From assembly GCF_040412425.1 (NCBI RefSeq), contig NC_089789.1, forward strand, positions 34,956,106-35,020,105: a stretch of DNA of 64,000 bases, in the 5' to 3' direction. Source of the DNA: Macrobrachium rosenbergii. Lineage: Eukaryota > Arthropoda > Malacostraca > Decapoda > Palaemonidae. This document shows positions 52,298 through 63,950 of this stretch, piece after piece. Below the pieces are notes generated by a model. That model made no database searches and had not been told where the DNA came from. It saw only the letters and a program-made list of their open reading frames with translations. Positions within the stretch are counted from its first letter, which is position 1. The number at the start of each line of letters is the position of its first letter. A program made the position numbers and the translations under genes.

Positions 52298-55146
52298 GCA
52301 GTTGCTCTCAGGTTCCAACTTCTTTTAGACTTGTATGGCCCAGTGGGTAACGCCCTGCTTTCCACCTGAGAGACCTGGGTTTGATCCCCGACGTGAGTCA
52401 GAAATTTATTTCTGTTCCACGTGATTGTGTGTTGATGATTTTTATCTTATTCACTCAGAAGGGATAATTCAATGAAATGTTGTCTATTGGGTCATTGTAG
52501 TCGGGGAAGTTGGAAAACTCGCTGGTATGCGCTGGTTAGCTTGCCCAGGTAATTCCTCGTGCAGTTGCTCTCAGGTTCCAACTCTTTAGACTTGTATGGC
52601 CCAGTGGGTAACGCCTGCTTTCCACCTGAGAGACCTGGGTTCGATCCCGACGTGAGTCAGAAATTTATTTCTGTTCCACACGTGTTGTGTGTTGATGATT
52701 TCTATCTTATTCACTCAGAAGGGATAATTCGAATGAAAATGTTGTCTATTGGGTCATTGCTGAGTCGGGAAGTTGGGGAAACCCGCTGGTGTGCAAGCAG
52801 TTAGCTTGCCCAGGTAATTCGCTTTAGGTGCAGTTGCTCTCAGGTTCCTACTTCTTTTAGACTTGTAGGCCCAGTGGGTAACGCCCTTGCTTTTCCACCT
52901 GAGAGACCTGGGTTCGATCCTGACGTGAGTCAGAAATTTATTTCTGTTCCACACGGATTGTGTGTTGATGATTTCTATCTTATTCACTCCAGAAGGATAA
53001 TTCGAATGAAATGTTGTCTATTGGGTCATTTGCTGAGTCAGGAAGTTGGGAAAAAACTCGCTGGTTTGCAAGCAGTTAGCTTGCCCAGGTAATTCATTGG
53101 TACAGTTGCTCTCAGGTTCCAACTTCTTTTAGACTTGTATGGCCCAGTGGGTAACTGCCCTTGCTTTCACCTGAGAGACCTGGGTTTCGATCCCACGACG
53201 AGTCAGAAATTTATTTCTGTTCCACACGTGATTGTGTGTTGATGATTTCTATCTTATTCACTCAGAAGGGATAATTCGGAATGAAATGTTGTCTATTGGG
53301 TCATTGCTGAGTCAGGGAGTTGGGAAAACTCGCTGGTATGCAAGCAGTTAGCTTGCCCAGGTAATTCCTGGGTGCAGTTGCTCTCAGGTTCCAACTTCTT
53401 TAGACTTGTATGGCCAGTGGGTAACGCCCTTTGCTTTCCACCTGAGAGACCTGGGTTCGATCCTGACGAGTCAGAAATTTATTTCTGTTCCACACGTGAT
53501 TGTGTGTGATGATTTCTATCTTATTCACTCCAGAGGGATAATTCGAATGAAATGTTGTCTATTAAATCATTGCTGAGTCAGGGAAGTTGGGAAAACTCGC
53601 TGGTATGCAAGCAGTTAACTTGCCCAGGTAATCTTTTTTTTGCAGTTGCTCTCCGGTTCCAACTTCTTTAGACTTGTATGGCTCCAGTGGGTAACGCCTT
53701 TGCTTTCCCACCTGAGACCTGGGTTCGATCCCGACGTGAGGTCAGAAATTTATTTCTGTTCCACACGTGATTGTGTTGATGATTTCTATCTTATTCACTC
53801 AGAAGGGATAATTCGAATGAAATGTTGTCCTATTGGGTCATTGCTGAGTCCAGGAATTTGGGGAAAATCCTCGCTGGTATGCAAGCAGTTAGCTTGCCCA
53901 GGTAATTCCTGGGTGCAGTTGCTCTCAGGTTCCAACTTCTTTTAGACTTGTATGGCCCAGTGGGTAACGCCCTTGCTTTCACCTGAGAGACCTGGGTTCG
54001 ATCCCGACGTGAGTCAGAAATTTATTTCTGTTCCACACGTGATTGTGTGTTGATGATTTCTATCTTATTCACTCAGAAGGGATAATTCAATGAAATGTTG
54101 TCTATTGGGTCATTGCTGAGTCGGAAGTTGGGGAAAATCGCTGGTATGCAAACAGTTAAAGCTTGCCCAGGTAATCGCCTTGGTGCAGTTGTTCTCAGGT
54201 TCCAACTTCTTTAGACTTGTATGGCCAGTGGGTAACGCCCTTGCTTTCACCTGAGAGACCTGGGTTCGATCCTCACGTGAGATCAGAAATTTATTTCTGT
54301 TCCACACGTGATTGTGTTGATGATTTCTATCTTATTCACTCAGAAGGGATAATTCGAATGAAATGTTGTCTATTGGGTCATTGAGTCGGGAAGTTGGGAA
54401 AACTCGCTGGTTTGCAAGCAGTTAGCTTGCCCGGTAATTCCATGGGTACAGTTGCTCTCAGGTTCCAACTTCTTTTAGACTTGTATGGCTTCAGTGGGTA
54501 ACGCCCTTGCTTTCCACCTGAGAGACCTGGGTTTGATCCTCGACGTGAGTCAGAAAATTTATTTCTGTTCCACACGTGATTGTGTGTTGATGATTTCTAT
54601 CTTATTCACTCAGAAGGATAATTCGAATGAAATGTTGTCTATTGGGTCATTGCTGAGTCGGGAAGTTGGGGAAAACTCGCTGGCATGCAAGCAGTTAAGC
54701 TTGCCCAGGTAATTCCTTGGGTGCAGTTGCTCTCAGGTTCCAACTTTTAGACTTGTGGTGGCCCAGTGGGTAACGCCCTGCTTTCCACCTGAGAGACCTG
54801 GGTTCGATCCTCGACGTAGTCAGAAATTTATTTCTGTTCCACACGTGATTGTGTGTTGATGATTTCTATCTTATTCCTCACAGAAGGGATAATTCGAATG
54901 AAATGTTGTCTATTGGGTCATTGCTGAGTCGAGAAGTTGGGGAAAAGCTTCGCTGGTATGCAAGCAGTTAGCTTGCCCAGAGTAATTCCTTGGGTGCAGT
55001 TGCTCTCAGGTTCCAACTTCTTTAGACTTGTATGGCCCAGTGGGTAACGTACTCACTTTCCCACCTGAGAGACCTGGGTTCGATCCGACGTGAGTCAGAA
55101 ATTTATTTCTGTTCCACACGTGATTGTGTGTTGATGATTTCTATAT
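52298..55146 (+). repeat. tandem array of a ~270-bp tRNA-headed unit
   Basis: Unit starts (CAGTTGCTCTCAGGTTCC) lie near 52299, 52561, 52831, 53103, 53375, 53643, 53916, 54186, 54449, 54724 and 54997: eleven starts with 262-276-bp spacing. Each has an A-box-like TGGCCCAGTGGGTAACGC, then after a 43-bp offset a B-box GGTTCGATCCC. Flanks GACTTGT and GTGAGTC can pair over seven positions counting G-U. The D-stem GGC/GCC also pairs, while the anticodon and T stems are poor. A ~190-bp non-tRNA body follows. The last unit stops in GATGATTTCTAT at an (AT)n tract. Units differ mostly by 1-bp indels. Best read as a satellite derived from a tRNA-related SINE. Confidence 0.93.
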
Positions 55147-55182
55147 ATAGTTTCTATATATATATATATATATATATATATG
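55147..55182. repeat. (AT)n at right boundary of the tRNA-headed array
   Basis: Short interrupted AT run where the last unit is truncated. Confidence 0.9.
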
Positions 55183-55485
55183 AAGTCAAAAATCGTTTGA
55201 TATCCGGTTTACTATACCTCGGGGAAAAATAACCTGGGGAGATTTTAATTGATAAGTGCAAAAACAAAAACAAAAAAATGTATTATTTAAACCTAATCCT
55301 GCATTAAGAACAAATTAATATTTGTCCATATTCCTCCACTGTTTGCAAGTATTGGATCTCACCAAGACATATCTGCAACGCGCTGACATACTTAAACCAT
55401 TTTTGAGGTTCTAATTTGTTTTCGTATGCCTGAATATTCGTTTTATTGTAAACATTATTCCTCTTACTTTGGCAGTATTACTTCA

Positions 55486-55547
<62 letters not shown>

Positions 55548-56079
55548 TTTATATGTAAATATATTTATATATTTATATATAACCAGTTCCTCCATGATGA
55601 ACCAGCAAATATTGCTCACACGAAGCCTTCTGAAACTTCCTCTTGGTTTTCATTCCAGGTCGGGAAAGTTACGGTATTCAATAACAGATCGCCCAAGACT
55701 GCAAGAAAAACCATAGCCAGAAATAGTGTGTTCTGACATGCCATCATAATGGCATTTGCATAAAAACAAAGCCATTTCCCTGGGCGAACATTTATGAAAA
55801 TGGGGGAAGAATTGATAAGAATGGATTGCACCGAAATATGACGGAAGGGGTAATATCAGCTGTGCGTCAAGTGTTGTGACAATATGTCATTTTTCGTTTT
55901 TATGTTTGCAGTCGGCTCTCGGAGATAGATGTTTTTGTTGAACTTTAGTCATTTGTTGTGTTTGGTGTTTGTTCACTGTTCATCACTTTTTTTTTAATTA
56001 CATTTGCAGCGTATAGCCCTTCTAATCTTTGAAAGTTGATGACCCTCTAGATTTGATCACTGTGGAAGCTAGCACATTT

Positions 56080-56081
<2 letters not shown>
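55183..56081. other. unassigned DNA with (AT)n
   Basis: (AT)26 at 55491-55543 followed by irregular TATTTA sequence. No gene recognised. Confidence 0.6.

Positions 56082-56164
<83 letters not shown>
56082..56164. repeat. self-complementary (AAT)n(ATT)n microsatellite
   Basis: About 13 AAT units pass directly into about 14 ATT units with the centre near 56120. Same architecture as 34618-34716. Confidence 0.95.
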
Positions 56165-56165
<1 letters not shown>

Positions 56166-56337
56166 GTCAAACACTAGAAGTCCGTGTTAATCTTATTTGG
56201 AAATTAAATATTTACATTCCTTCCTTAGCGAGGGGGAGGTTCCCCTACGTTAAGCAACACCAGAGGAATGCCAAAAACCCCCAGAGCGCCCCAAATTCCC
56301 CAGGCGACTTTTTATGAAGCGTAATGTAGGTGTTGCT

Positions 56338-56740
56338 TATAAAGGCACCCATTCAATACACGCTACTTCCGTATAAAACATTACGGCAGTACACGGCTTC
56401 TGTGAGCTCGCCTATGGGCCAGAATCTTCGCGTTATGTACCGAAGAATAACCTCTAAGAGTCACGCTCTCCTCTGGAATAATCAACACCAAGAAGGAGAA
56501 GAAGAAGAAGAAGAAGAAGAAGAAGAAGAAGAAGAAGAAGAAGAAGAAGAAGAAAGATGGCGGCATATTAATGTCAGTCTCGAATCGGTAGAAGAAGCGA
56601 TCGTTTATTTCTCGCGGGCGATTTTACGGTTTTGCCAGAGTGATTGGTTGGGACTGACCCTTAAATTATGCACGGGATTCAACTCTGCCGCAGTAGTTTG
56701 CATTGATTCTCGCGATTTACGAGATTCGCGTTCGTGAAAC
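56338..56740 (+). other. candidate TATA box and CpG-rich 107-codon open frame
   Basis: TATAAA at 56338-56343 lies 71 bp before an ATG (56414) that opens 107 codons to a stop at 56735-56737. Residues 1-26 are ordinary (MGQNLRVMYRRITSKSHALL). A Glu-rich run of about 20 residues from the GAA microsatellite follows, then 60 mixed residues. The 3' part (56560-56780) is unusually CpG-rich for this window, with several TCGCG motifs. No domain is recognised and no splice structure or poly(A) signal supports a gene. A first exon or chance frame are both possible. Confidence 0.2.
56491..56554. repeat. (GAA)n microsatellite
   Basis: About 21 GAA units, polypurine on the plus strand. Confidence 0.97.
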
Positions 56741-56987
56741 AGACGTCGCTGTTGCGGTCCTCAAGCTTCGCCATATTTGTTTTTCCTGCGTTTCTTATTA
56801 CGGTTATTTTTAACTGGTTTATGAACTTTATCGCTTTTTCAGAGTCGGCTTTGCCGATGTCAGTTGGAGTTGCAGGGAGGGAAGGCATTGATCATCAAGA
56901 TTAAATATGCAAATACACACAAATGCGCTCATGCTTGCGCGTGCTTGCACACATCCACACACACGCAAATTATATATTTATATAATT

Positions 56988-56996
<9 letters not shown>

Positions 56997-57067
<71 letters not shown>

Positions 57068-57165
57068 TATCTGTGTGTATGCTGTGTGTGTGCTGTGCGT
57101 GTGTGCATGTATGTATGTCTGTGTGTGCTGTGTGTGTGTGTGTATGGAGAGAGAGAAAGAGAGAT
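56997..57165. repeat. compound (AT)n(GT)n microsatellite with degenerate tail
   Basis: About 17 AT units, 14 GT units, interrupted GTGTGCTGTG sequence and a short GA run. Confidence 0.93.
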
Positions 57166-57859
57166 CACTTTAAGAAGTTAAAATCCAGAGTATCGCATAT
57201 TTATAAGGCTTGATCCTTTCATTGATAACAAGGCCACTGACAACACGAAGATAGATGGTCATGAAACAATAATTAGTGTGCGTGAATGAACAAAACGTTA
57301 TTCTTGCTTGCTACGTAGATGTTCATAGCGTTAGCCGTCAAATTTGCTTGTTATAAGTTAATCACATTCTTGTATCAATTATCAAACTTAGAGAGTCGAG
57401 CGTCGTTTTAGAAGAATGGAGTTTGAACGGGGTTTCTCCATAGAACAGAAAGGCCAAGATAATTCTCTTACTAAAATATTGATATGAGCTGGCGTTAACC
57501 CGCAAATGACTCACCTCTTTCGATCCACTTTCAGTCAGCGACTTTCGAAGAAAGGATGATTTCTTTAGTTACACTGACAAAAGTTCGAGGTAATTGAAAA
57601 TTAGGCCAATAGCTAAGCGGTACCTGAATTATAGACGTCCCAAGGGCTCAGGTTCCCACGAGATCTGATGGTCTGTGAGCGAGAGTCGTTCAACGAAATA
57701 AAATGTTAAAACGAAGTTTCTGTGAAAGAATATTACGTCTGCTTTAAATGCTTCTAAGAGGTGACAGTCTTATTTGCTCAGAAATCGAGTAGAAGTGTCT
57801 GTAATGTAGGCGCATAAGGCAAATTATTTATCAGAATTTTAAATGCTAAATGATAATTC
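57166..57859. other. unassigned DNA
   Basis: No gene or repeat recognised. Confidence 0.5.
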
Positions 57860-59115
57860 ATCAACAGACAGATGCAGTGTCGTGTTAATTAAACATTGGA
57901 AAATTTATCGGCAGGCAGATACAGTGTCGTGTCAATTAAACATTGGAAAATTTATCAGCAGGCAGATACAGTGTCGTGTCAATAAAACATTGGAAAATTT
58001 ATCGGCAGGCAGATACAGTGTCGCGTCAATAAACCATTGGAAAATTTATCGTAGGCAGATACAGTGTCGTGTTAATTAAACATTGGAAAATTTATCGGCA
58101 GGCAGATACAGTGTTGTATCAATTAAACTGGAAAATTTATCAGTAGGCAGATACAGTGTCGTGTCAATTAAACATTGGAAAATTTATCAGCAGGCAGATA
58201 CAGTGACGTGTCAATTAAACACTGGAAAATTTATCAGCAGGCAGATACAGTGACGTGTCAATAAAACATTGGAAAATTTATCGGCAGGCAGATACATTGT
58301 CGTGTTAATTAAACATTGGAAAATTTATCGGCAGGCAGATACAGTCTTGTATCAATTAAACTGGAAAATTTATCAGTAGGCAGATACAGTGTCGTGTCAA
58401 TTAAACATTGGAAAATTTATCAGCAGGCAGATGCAGTGTCGTGCCAATTAAACATTGGAAAATTTATCAGCAAGCAGATACTTTGTCATGTCAATTAAGC
58501 ATTGGAAAATTAACAGCAGGCAGATACTTTGTCATGTCAATTAAGCATTGGAAAATTTATCAGCTGGCAGATACAGTGTTGTGTCAATTAAACATCGGAA
58601 AATTTATCAGTCAGGAGATACAGTGTTGTGTTAATTAAACACTGGAAAATTTATCAGCAAGCAGATACTTTGTCATGTCAATTAAGCATTGGAAAATTTA
58701 TCAGCAGGCAGATACTTTGTCATGTCAATTAAGCATTGGAAAATTTATCAGCAGGAAGATACAGCGTTGTGTCAATTAAACATCGGAAAATTTATCAGTC
58801 AGGAGATACAGTGTTGTGTCAATTAAACATCGGAAAATTTATCAGTCAGGAGATACAGTGTTGTGTCAATTAAACATTGGAAAATTTATCAGCAGGCAGA
58901 AACAGTGTCGTGTCAATTAAACATTTGAAAATTTATCAGCAGGCAGAAACAGTGTCGTGTCAATTAAACATTGGAAAATTTATCAGCAGGCAGAAACAGT
59001 GTTGTGTCAATTAAACATCGGAAAATTTATCAGCAGGCAGATACAGTGTCGTGTCAATTAAACATTGGAAAATTCAGCAAGGAGATACAGTGTCGTGTCA
59101 ATTAAACACTGGAAT
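57860..59115. repeat. 47-bp satellite array with higher-order structure
   Basis: About 26 tandem copies; the unit is CATTGGAAAA, TTTATCAGCAGGCAGATA and CAGTGTCGTGTCAATTAAA. A 44-bp variant (AATTAAACTGG) recurs 233 bp apart (58121 and 58354) with matching neighbours, indicating a five-unit higher-order repeat. A second variant (CAGTCAGGAGATA) recurs near 58606, 58796 and 58843, and a third (TACTTTGTCATGTC) recurs near 58476-58711. A rise of about 60-78-codon frames is incidental. Confidence 0.96.
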
Positions 59116-59343
59116 TTCGGATAAAACTCTTGATATCCTAACTGAACGTGAGATGACATTTACCTTAGATAATACAATTTGTAAAACATAATACTTATCT
59201 TCATTTATATTTTGTCACGAAACTGGGCAATTACCCCAAGTACTGAGAATCTTTTCTTGTAGAAAAAAGAAACAGAATTCCAGATCCGAAAATGGAGTCA
59301 ACCTTTACACCAAATTCCAAGTCGTTTTAGGTAATTGCACCCA

Positions 59344-59347
<4 letters not shown>

Positions 59348-59408
<61 letters not shown>
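59348..59408. repeat. (CT)n microsatellite
   Basis: About 30 CT units. Confidence 0.97.
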
Positions 59409-59411
<3 letters not shown>

Positions 59412-59793
59412 GCTTATCTTTATTTTTAGGGGAAGATTTGGTGTTTTAAATCCAAAGAAAAATGAAAGATTTCTCAACTTCCGAGACTCCTTAATCCTCT
59501 AACTTAACATTAGTGTAATTAATGAAGACTTACACTTACTTTATACCTGCATCAGCGTTATTGAATGGTTGATGAATTTATTGATTTAATTCAGAACCCT
59601 CTCACCTGCATGTATGGGAATAACTTAATTATTGATTCATGGATTGAATGACTGAATGTTGTAGTTTGGCACTACAAACTAACAAAAGGCGCTGGGTATT
59701 CGTCATTTGACAAACGTTTAAAGTCACTAAGAAAATTTTGAAACTAAAATTCTAGTTGTGACTCACACAATTATTATGAAGACATATATGCAT

Positions 59794-59844
<51 letters not shown>

Positions 59845-60589
59845 ATATACAACCGTACATCTGCTGCACAGGTGTAAAAACATGTAAATAGAAAATTAAA
59901 GAATAATATGTCTCGTAAAAGTATCAAGCTTCAACAAACTTCGGAACTCTTTCTAAGGATACTTATTGAAGTGTACTGTCCATCTTTGTCGAGTGCTTGG
60001 TTTTTTTCCCTTTTGACCTTATAAGTGTTCAGTGATAGTTATAGGAGTGACCATTCAAATATAATACATATGTGCGTATCCATGTATACATAGAAATATG
60101 TTTGCTTGCTTGAAAACGCAGACACATAGACAGGTACATAGATAGATTTTTGTTTGTGATACGTGAATTGTCTCTACTATATTTTGTTGCTGTAAGTACC
60201 CTAATCAGTAATTGTACAACTACCATTCTTTTTTTAGAAAGGAAAAGAACGCGGGAGACAACATTTAGCAAAGAGGCTGAATTAAGATTTAAGTCGTGAC
60301 AAACAAGAAATGAATAGCAGCTCAAAATACGAATGGATAAAAGCTGAAAAGATAAACACTCATAATAGTAACTCAGCTTTATGAACATCAGTTACAGAGT
60401 ACCACCAGAAGCATTGTAAACGAAACATTGACACATTTTTTAGGATTGACTGGAAATGCTCAATATCCCCTCTGTCCAATCATGGTTTGCTTAATTGGGT
60501 AGAGTATATCTGTGCCGCTATTTGACCTTATTTGGCTTCCGTGGGTCCCGTATTCTATTGCTTTATGCCGGGTTCTCAATATGGTCTCT
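59409..60589. other. unassigned DNA with short (AT)n(GT)n
   Basis: (AT)n(GT)n(GTAT)n at 59796-59850. A 119-codon ATG frame on the minus strand (60029-60388) is Leu/Ser/Tyr-rich with no recognisable domain or homologue I know of; I do not call it a gene. Confidence 0.5.
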
Positions 60590-61885
60590 CTGCCATGGCC
60601 TCCTCACCATGATCTAAGTACCATGACCTCTGTATCATATTATGATGGTGTTTATACTATAGCCTTCGTACCATGACGTTTGTACCAAGGCCTTCGTACA
60701 ATGACGTTTGTACCAGGGCCTTCGTACAATGATGTTTGTAAGAGGTCCTTCTTACAATGACGTTTGCACCGGGGCCTCCATACAAAGATGTTTACACCAG
60801 GGTCTTCGTACAATGAAGTTTGTACCAGGGCCTTCGTACAGTGACGTTTGTACCAGGGCCTTTGTACAGTGACATTTGTAACAGGGCCTTTGTACAATGA
60901 CGTTTGCACCAGGCCCTTCATACAACGACGTTTGCACCAGAGCCTTCGTGGAATGACGTTGGCATCAGGGCCTTCATACAATGACGTTTGCACCAGGGCC
61001 TTCATACGATGACGTTTGCACCAAGGCCTTCGTACAATGACGGTTGTACCAGGGCCTTCATATTATGATGTTTGCATTAGGGTCTTCGTACAATGATGTT
61101 TGTACCAGGGCCTTCGTACAATGACATATGTACCAGGGCCTTCGTACAATGACATATGTACCAGGGCCTTCGTACAATGATGTATGTACCAGGGCCTTCG
61201 TACAGTGACGTTTGTACCTGGACCTTTGTACAATGACGTTTGTACTGGGGCCTTCATACAATGAAATTTGTACAACAGCGTTTGTGCTATGACGTTTGTG
61301 CCAGGGCCTTCATACTATGATGTTTGCACCAGAGCCTTTGTACAATGACGTTTGCACCAGGGCTCTCCGTACATTGACGATTATAACCAGGGCCTTCGTA
61401 CAATGACGTTTATGCAACCCCCTTCATACTGTGACGTTTATACGAGGGCCTTCGTACAATGACGTTTGTACCAGGTCCTTTGTACAATGTTGTTTGTACT
61501 GGGGCCTTCATACAGTGATGTATGTGCCAGGCCCTTCGTACAATGACGTTTGTACCAGGGCCTTTGTACAATGCCGTTTGTACTGGGACCTCGTGTAATG
61601 ACATTTGTACAACGGCCTTCGTACTATGACGTTTGTGCCAGGCCCTTCATACTATGATGTTTGTACCATGGCTTTTGCACAGTGATGTTTGTACCAGGAC
61701 CTCCGTACAATGACGTTGTGCCACGGCCTTCGTACTAAGATGTTTGTAACCAGGCCCTTCACACAATGACGTTGCGCAACGGCCTTCGTACTAAGATGTT
61801 TGTACGAGGGCCATCGTACATTGACATTTGTACAAGGGCCTTCGTACATTGACGTTTGTACATGGGCCTTCGTACCATGTCCTTG
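60590..61885. repeat. 28-bp satellite array
   Basis: About 45 tandem copies of TTCGTACAATGACGTTTG plus TACCAGGGCC. Copies at both edges (60590-60700 and 61840-61885) are more diverged than the interior. Three units equal 28 codons, so minus-strand frames stay open and read YEGPGTNVIVRRPWYKRH-like repeats of up to 117 codons. Confidence 0.96.
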
Positions 61886-62126
61886 TGCAGTTTTGTGTAC
61901 CTTGCTTGGAGGATGTTCATGCGCAGTTTCGACATCTTATTTATTTATGCAAATCTTTATTCACTTATGTGTTTTCCATTTGTATTTTTTATCGTTAATT
62001 AATAGGTATACCTGATGATTTGTATGGTTATTGAACATATTCATTTGCGTTTCTTTTTTCCTTTGTCACTTTTTTCCCAAGTGACATCTTATGCTTTTTA
62101 TCTCATTAAAATATATATGCTCCTTA

Positions 62127-62128
<2 letters not shown>
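61886..62128. other. unassigned DNA
   Basis: No gene or repeat recognised. Confidence 0.45.

Positions 62129-62180
<52 letters not shown>
62129..62180. repeat. (AAT)n microsatellite
   Basis: About 17 AAT units. Confidence 0.97.
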
Positions 62181-62182
<2 letters not shown>

Positions 62183-62299
62183 CAAAACCTCAATTTTCAA
62201 GATAAATGGACCTCCGCAAAATTCCCAGGTACTTCTGCTGCTTCTTCAAGCACCTTAACTGTCAAGGCTGGGACTACTGTTACCGCCACCAGAGCAGCT

Positions 62300-62300
<1 letters not shown>

Positions 62301-62350
<50 letters not shown>

Positions 62351-62462
62351 AGTGACACAAGAAATATTATTGAAATATTATTGAACGTCGGTCTCTTGAA
62401 TCGAACCGATACCTTTGGCTGGTGAGTCGTACATCTAGCCAATGGACAAGCAGAATGAGTCG
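62301..62462 (-). mobile_element. SINE-like element with (GA)n tail
   Basis: On the minus strand, TGGCTAGATGTACGACTCAC is followed by GGTATCGGTTCGATTC (B-box GGTTCGATTC). A short body CCGACGTTCAATAATATTTC and GTGTCACTGTAG then runs into (GA)24 at 62301-62348. The A-to-B offset of about 34 bp is shorter than in a tRNA, so the head may have lost part of the D or anticodon arm. The 5' side lies next to (AT)n. Confidence 0.42.
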
Positions 62463-62502
62463 TATATCTTATATATATATACAATATATATATATATATA
62501 TA

Positions 62503-62535
<33 letters not shown>
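62463..62535. repeat. interrupted (AT)n microsatellite
   Basis: AT runs broken by ACAAT and AACT. Confidence 0.95.
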
Positions 62536-62537
<2 letters not shown>

Positions 62538-63600
62538 CTCATAATTCTCACAATACTCAGTTCAGTGTAGCATGACTTTGGAGTCACTATACTGATAACT
62601 TCGGATTTTATGAATGAGTAATTTTACCACGACGTCGACTCAAATGATGGCGTTACTAACACCCCCCCCCAACTCCTACAAAAAACAAAGAGGAGCAGTT
62701 TTCAATATACCTCGGTTTCCTTCATATATTACCACCACTTGTGACCAGGAAGACGTAAAAGAATAAAAAAAAAATCATCCGCTATTGCAAGAAAACGCCC
62801 AACTTTTAAATAATTTACAGGAATCGCTCATAATGAAATTCCGGAAGCATTCGCTTATTTTATTCGCAGTTAAATTCTTTGCCAATCTATGAGCGAAATT
62901 TAAAGGTTTGAATGAATGAATAAAATATTAACCCCCACCCTTTCCAACACCCCCCAACTCCCCACCGTCAGAGGTGGGAGGAGTATTAAGTACGTGTCAA
63001 GAGAGCATTCGGAACTCTGACGTACGATCGTAAAATTGAAATAGTCTCACCTGATGAGATCCCGGATTGATTTTAAAAGAACTTCAGGCAAGTTTAAACG
63101 TCTTTACTCCGGTGTTAGTAAAGACAGCAGTGATTATCCTCTTAATTTACGTTTGCTGGATCGTGTTGACTTTTATAACTTCCTTCGGTCGTTTGAGGCG
63201 ATATTTTTGTGGAAAGTCCTGGGTAGTATTCTCTCAATAGGCGACTTGAAAATGAAGCGCGAGTATTACTCTTGTCACTTTCGTCATTCTTTGGCAGCAG
63301 ACAAAAAGTCATTTTCTTGTTAGTGTAAAGGCAGATTGTGGTGTCTCACGCAAGCACCATTTTCTGTTGGTTAACTTTACAAATCCAGTCAAGTAATGAA
63401 AGCAATGGAGTACAGTAAGCATTCAGTGTGATGCCTGACTTTGTATTCATTATGATTGCCTGTCGGTTGAACTTGCCCAAATATTTTGGGGCGCGAACAT
63501 ATAACGTTTATATTGTTAAAGCTTGCAGATGTCTTCACTGAAAAATAAAAATCTTATCGTGTACCTAAGTTTTTCAGTGCGATTATTAGAAAAGTCGGTT
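62536..63600. other. unassigned DNA
   Basis: About 1 kb. An 89-codon frame (63054-63323, +; CTG... near-cognate start, no early ATG) shows no domain. C-runs near 62661 and 62932-62965. Confidence 0.5.
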
Positions 63601-63691
63601 ATGTATCTATGTATGTATGTTTGTATGTATGTATGTATGTATGTATGTATGTATGTATGTATGTATGTATGTATGTGTGTGTGTTAGTCGC

Positions 63692-63784
<93 letters not shown>

Positions 63785-63799
63785 ACTGTGTGTGTGTGT

Positions 63800-63832
<33 letters not shown>

Positions 63833-63950
63833 GTATGTATATATATATATATATATAATATGTATGTATATATTTACATGTATGTATGTATGTATGTATG
63901 TATGTATGCATATGCGTGTGTGTGTGTGAGTGAGAGAGAGAGACTCACAT
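63601..63950. repeat. compound (GTAT)n(CT)n(AC)n(GT)n(AT)n(GTAT)n(GA)n tract
   Basis: Seven simple repeats end to end: about 18 GTAT units, about 32 CT units, 13 AC, 7 GT, AT runs with GTATG interruptions, a second GTAT run and a short GT/GA run. Confidence 0.97.

Noticed and set aside
52298..55146. Genuine tRNA gene cluster
   Set aside because: The anticodon and T stems pair poorly, unit length is ~270 bp with a large non-tRNA body, and no complete cloverleaf is kept.
60029..60388. 119-codon minus-strand ATG frame
   Set aside because: No recognisable domain, homologue or repeat; length is within what AT-moderate random sequence of this window size can give.
60652..61849. Reverse frames with YEGPGTNVIVRRPWYKRH-like repeats
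   Set aside because: Three 28-bp units make 84 bp, so every reverse frame reads the same peptide set; frames break wherever a unit has an indel.
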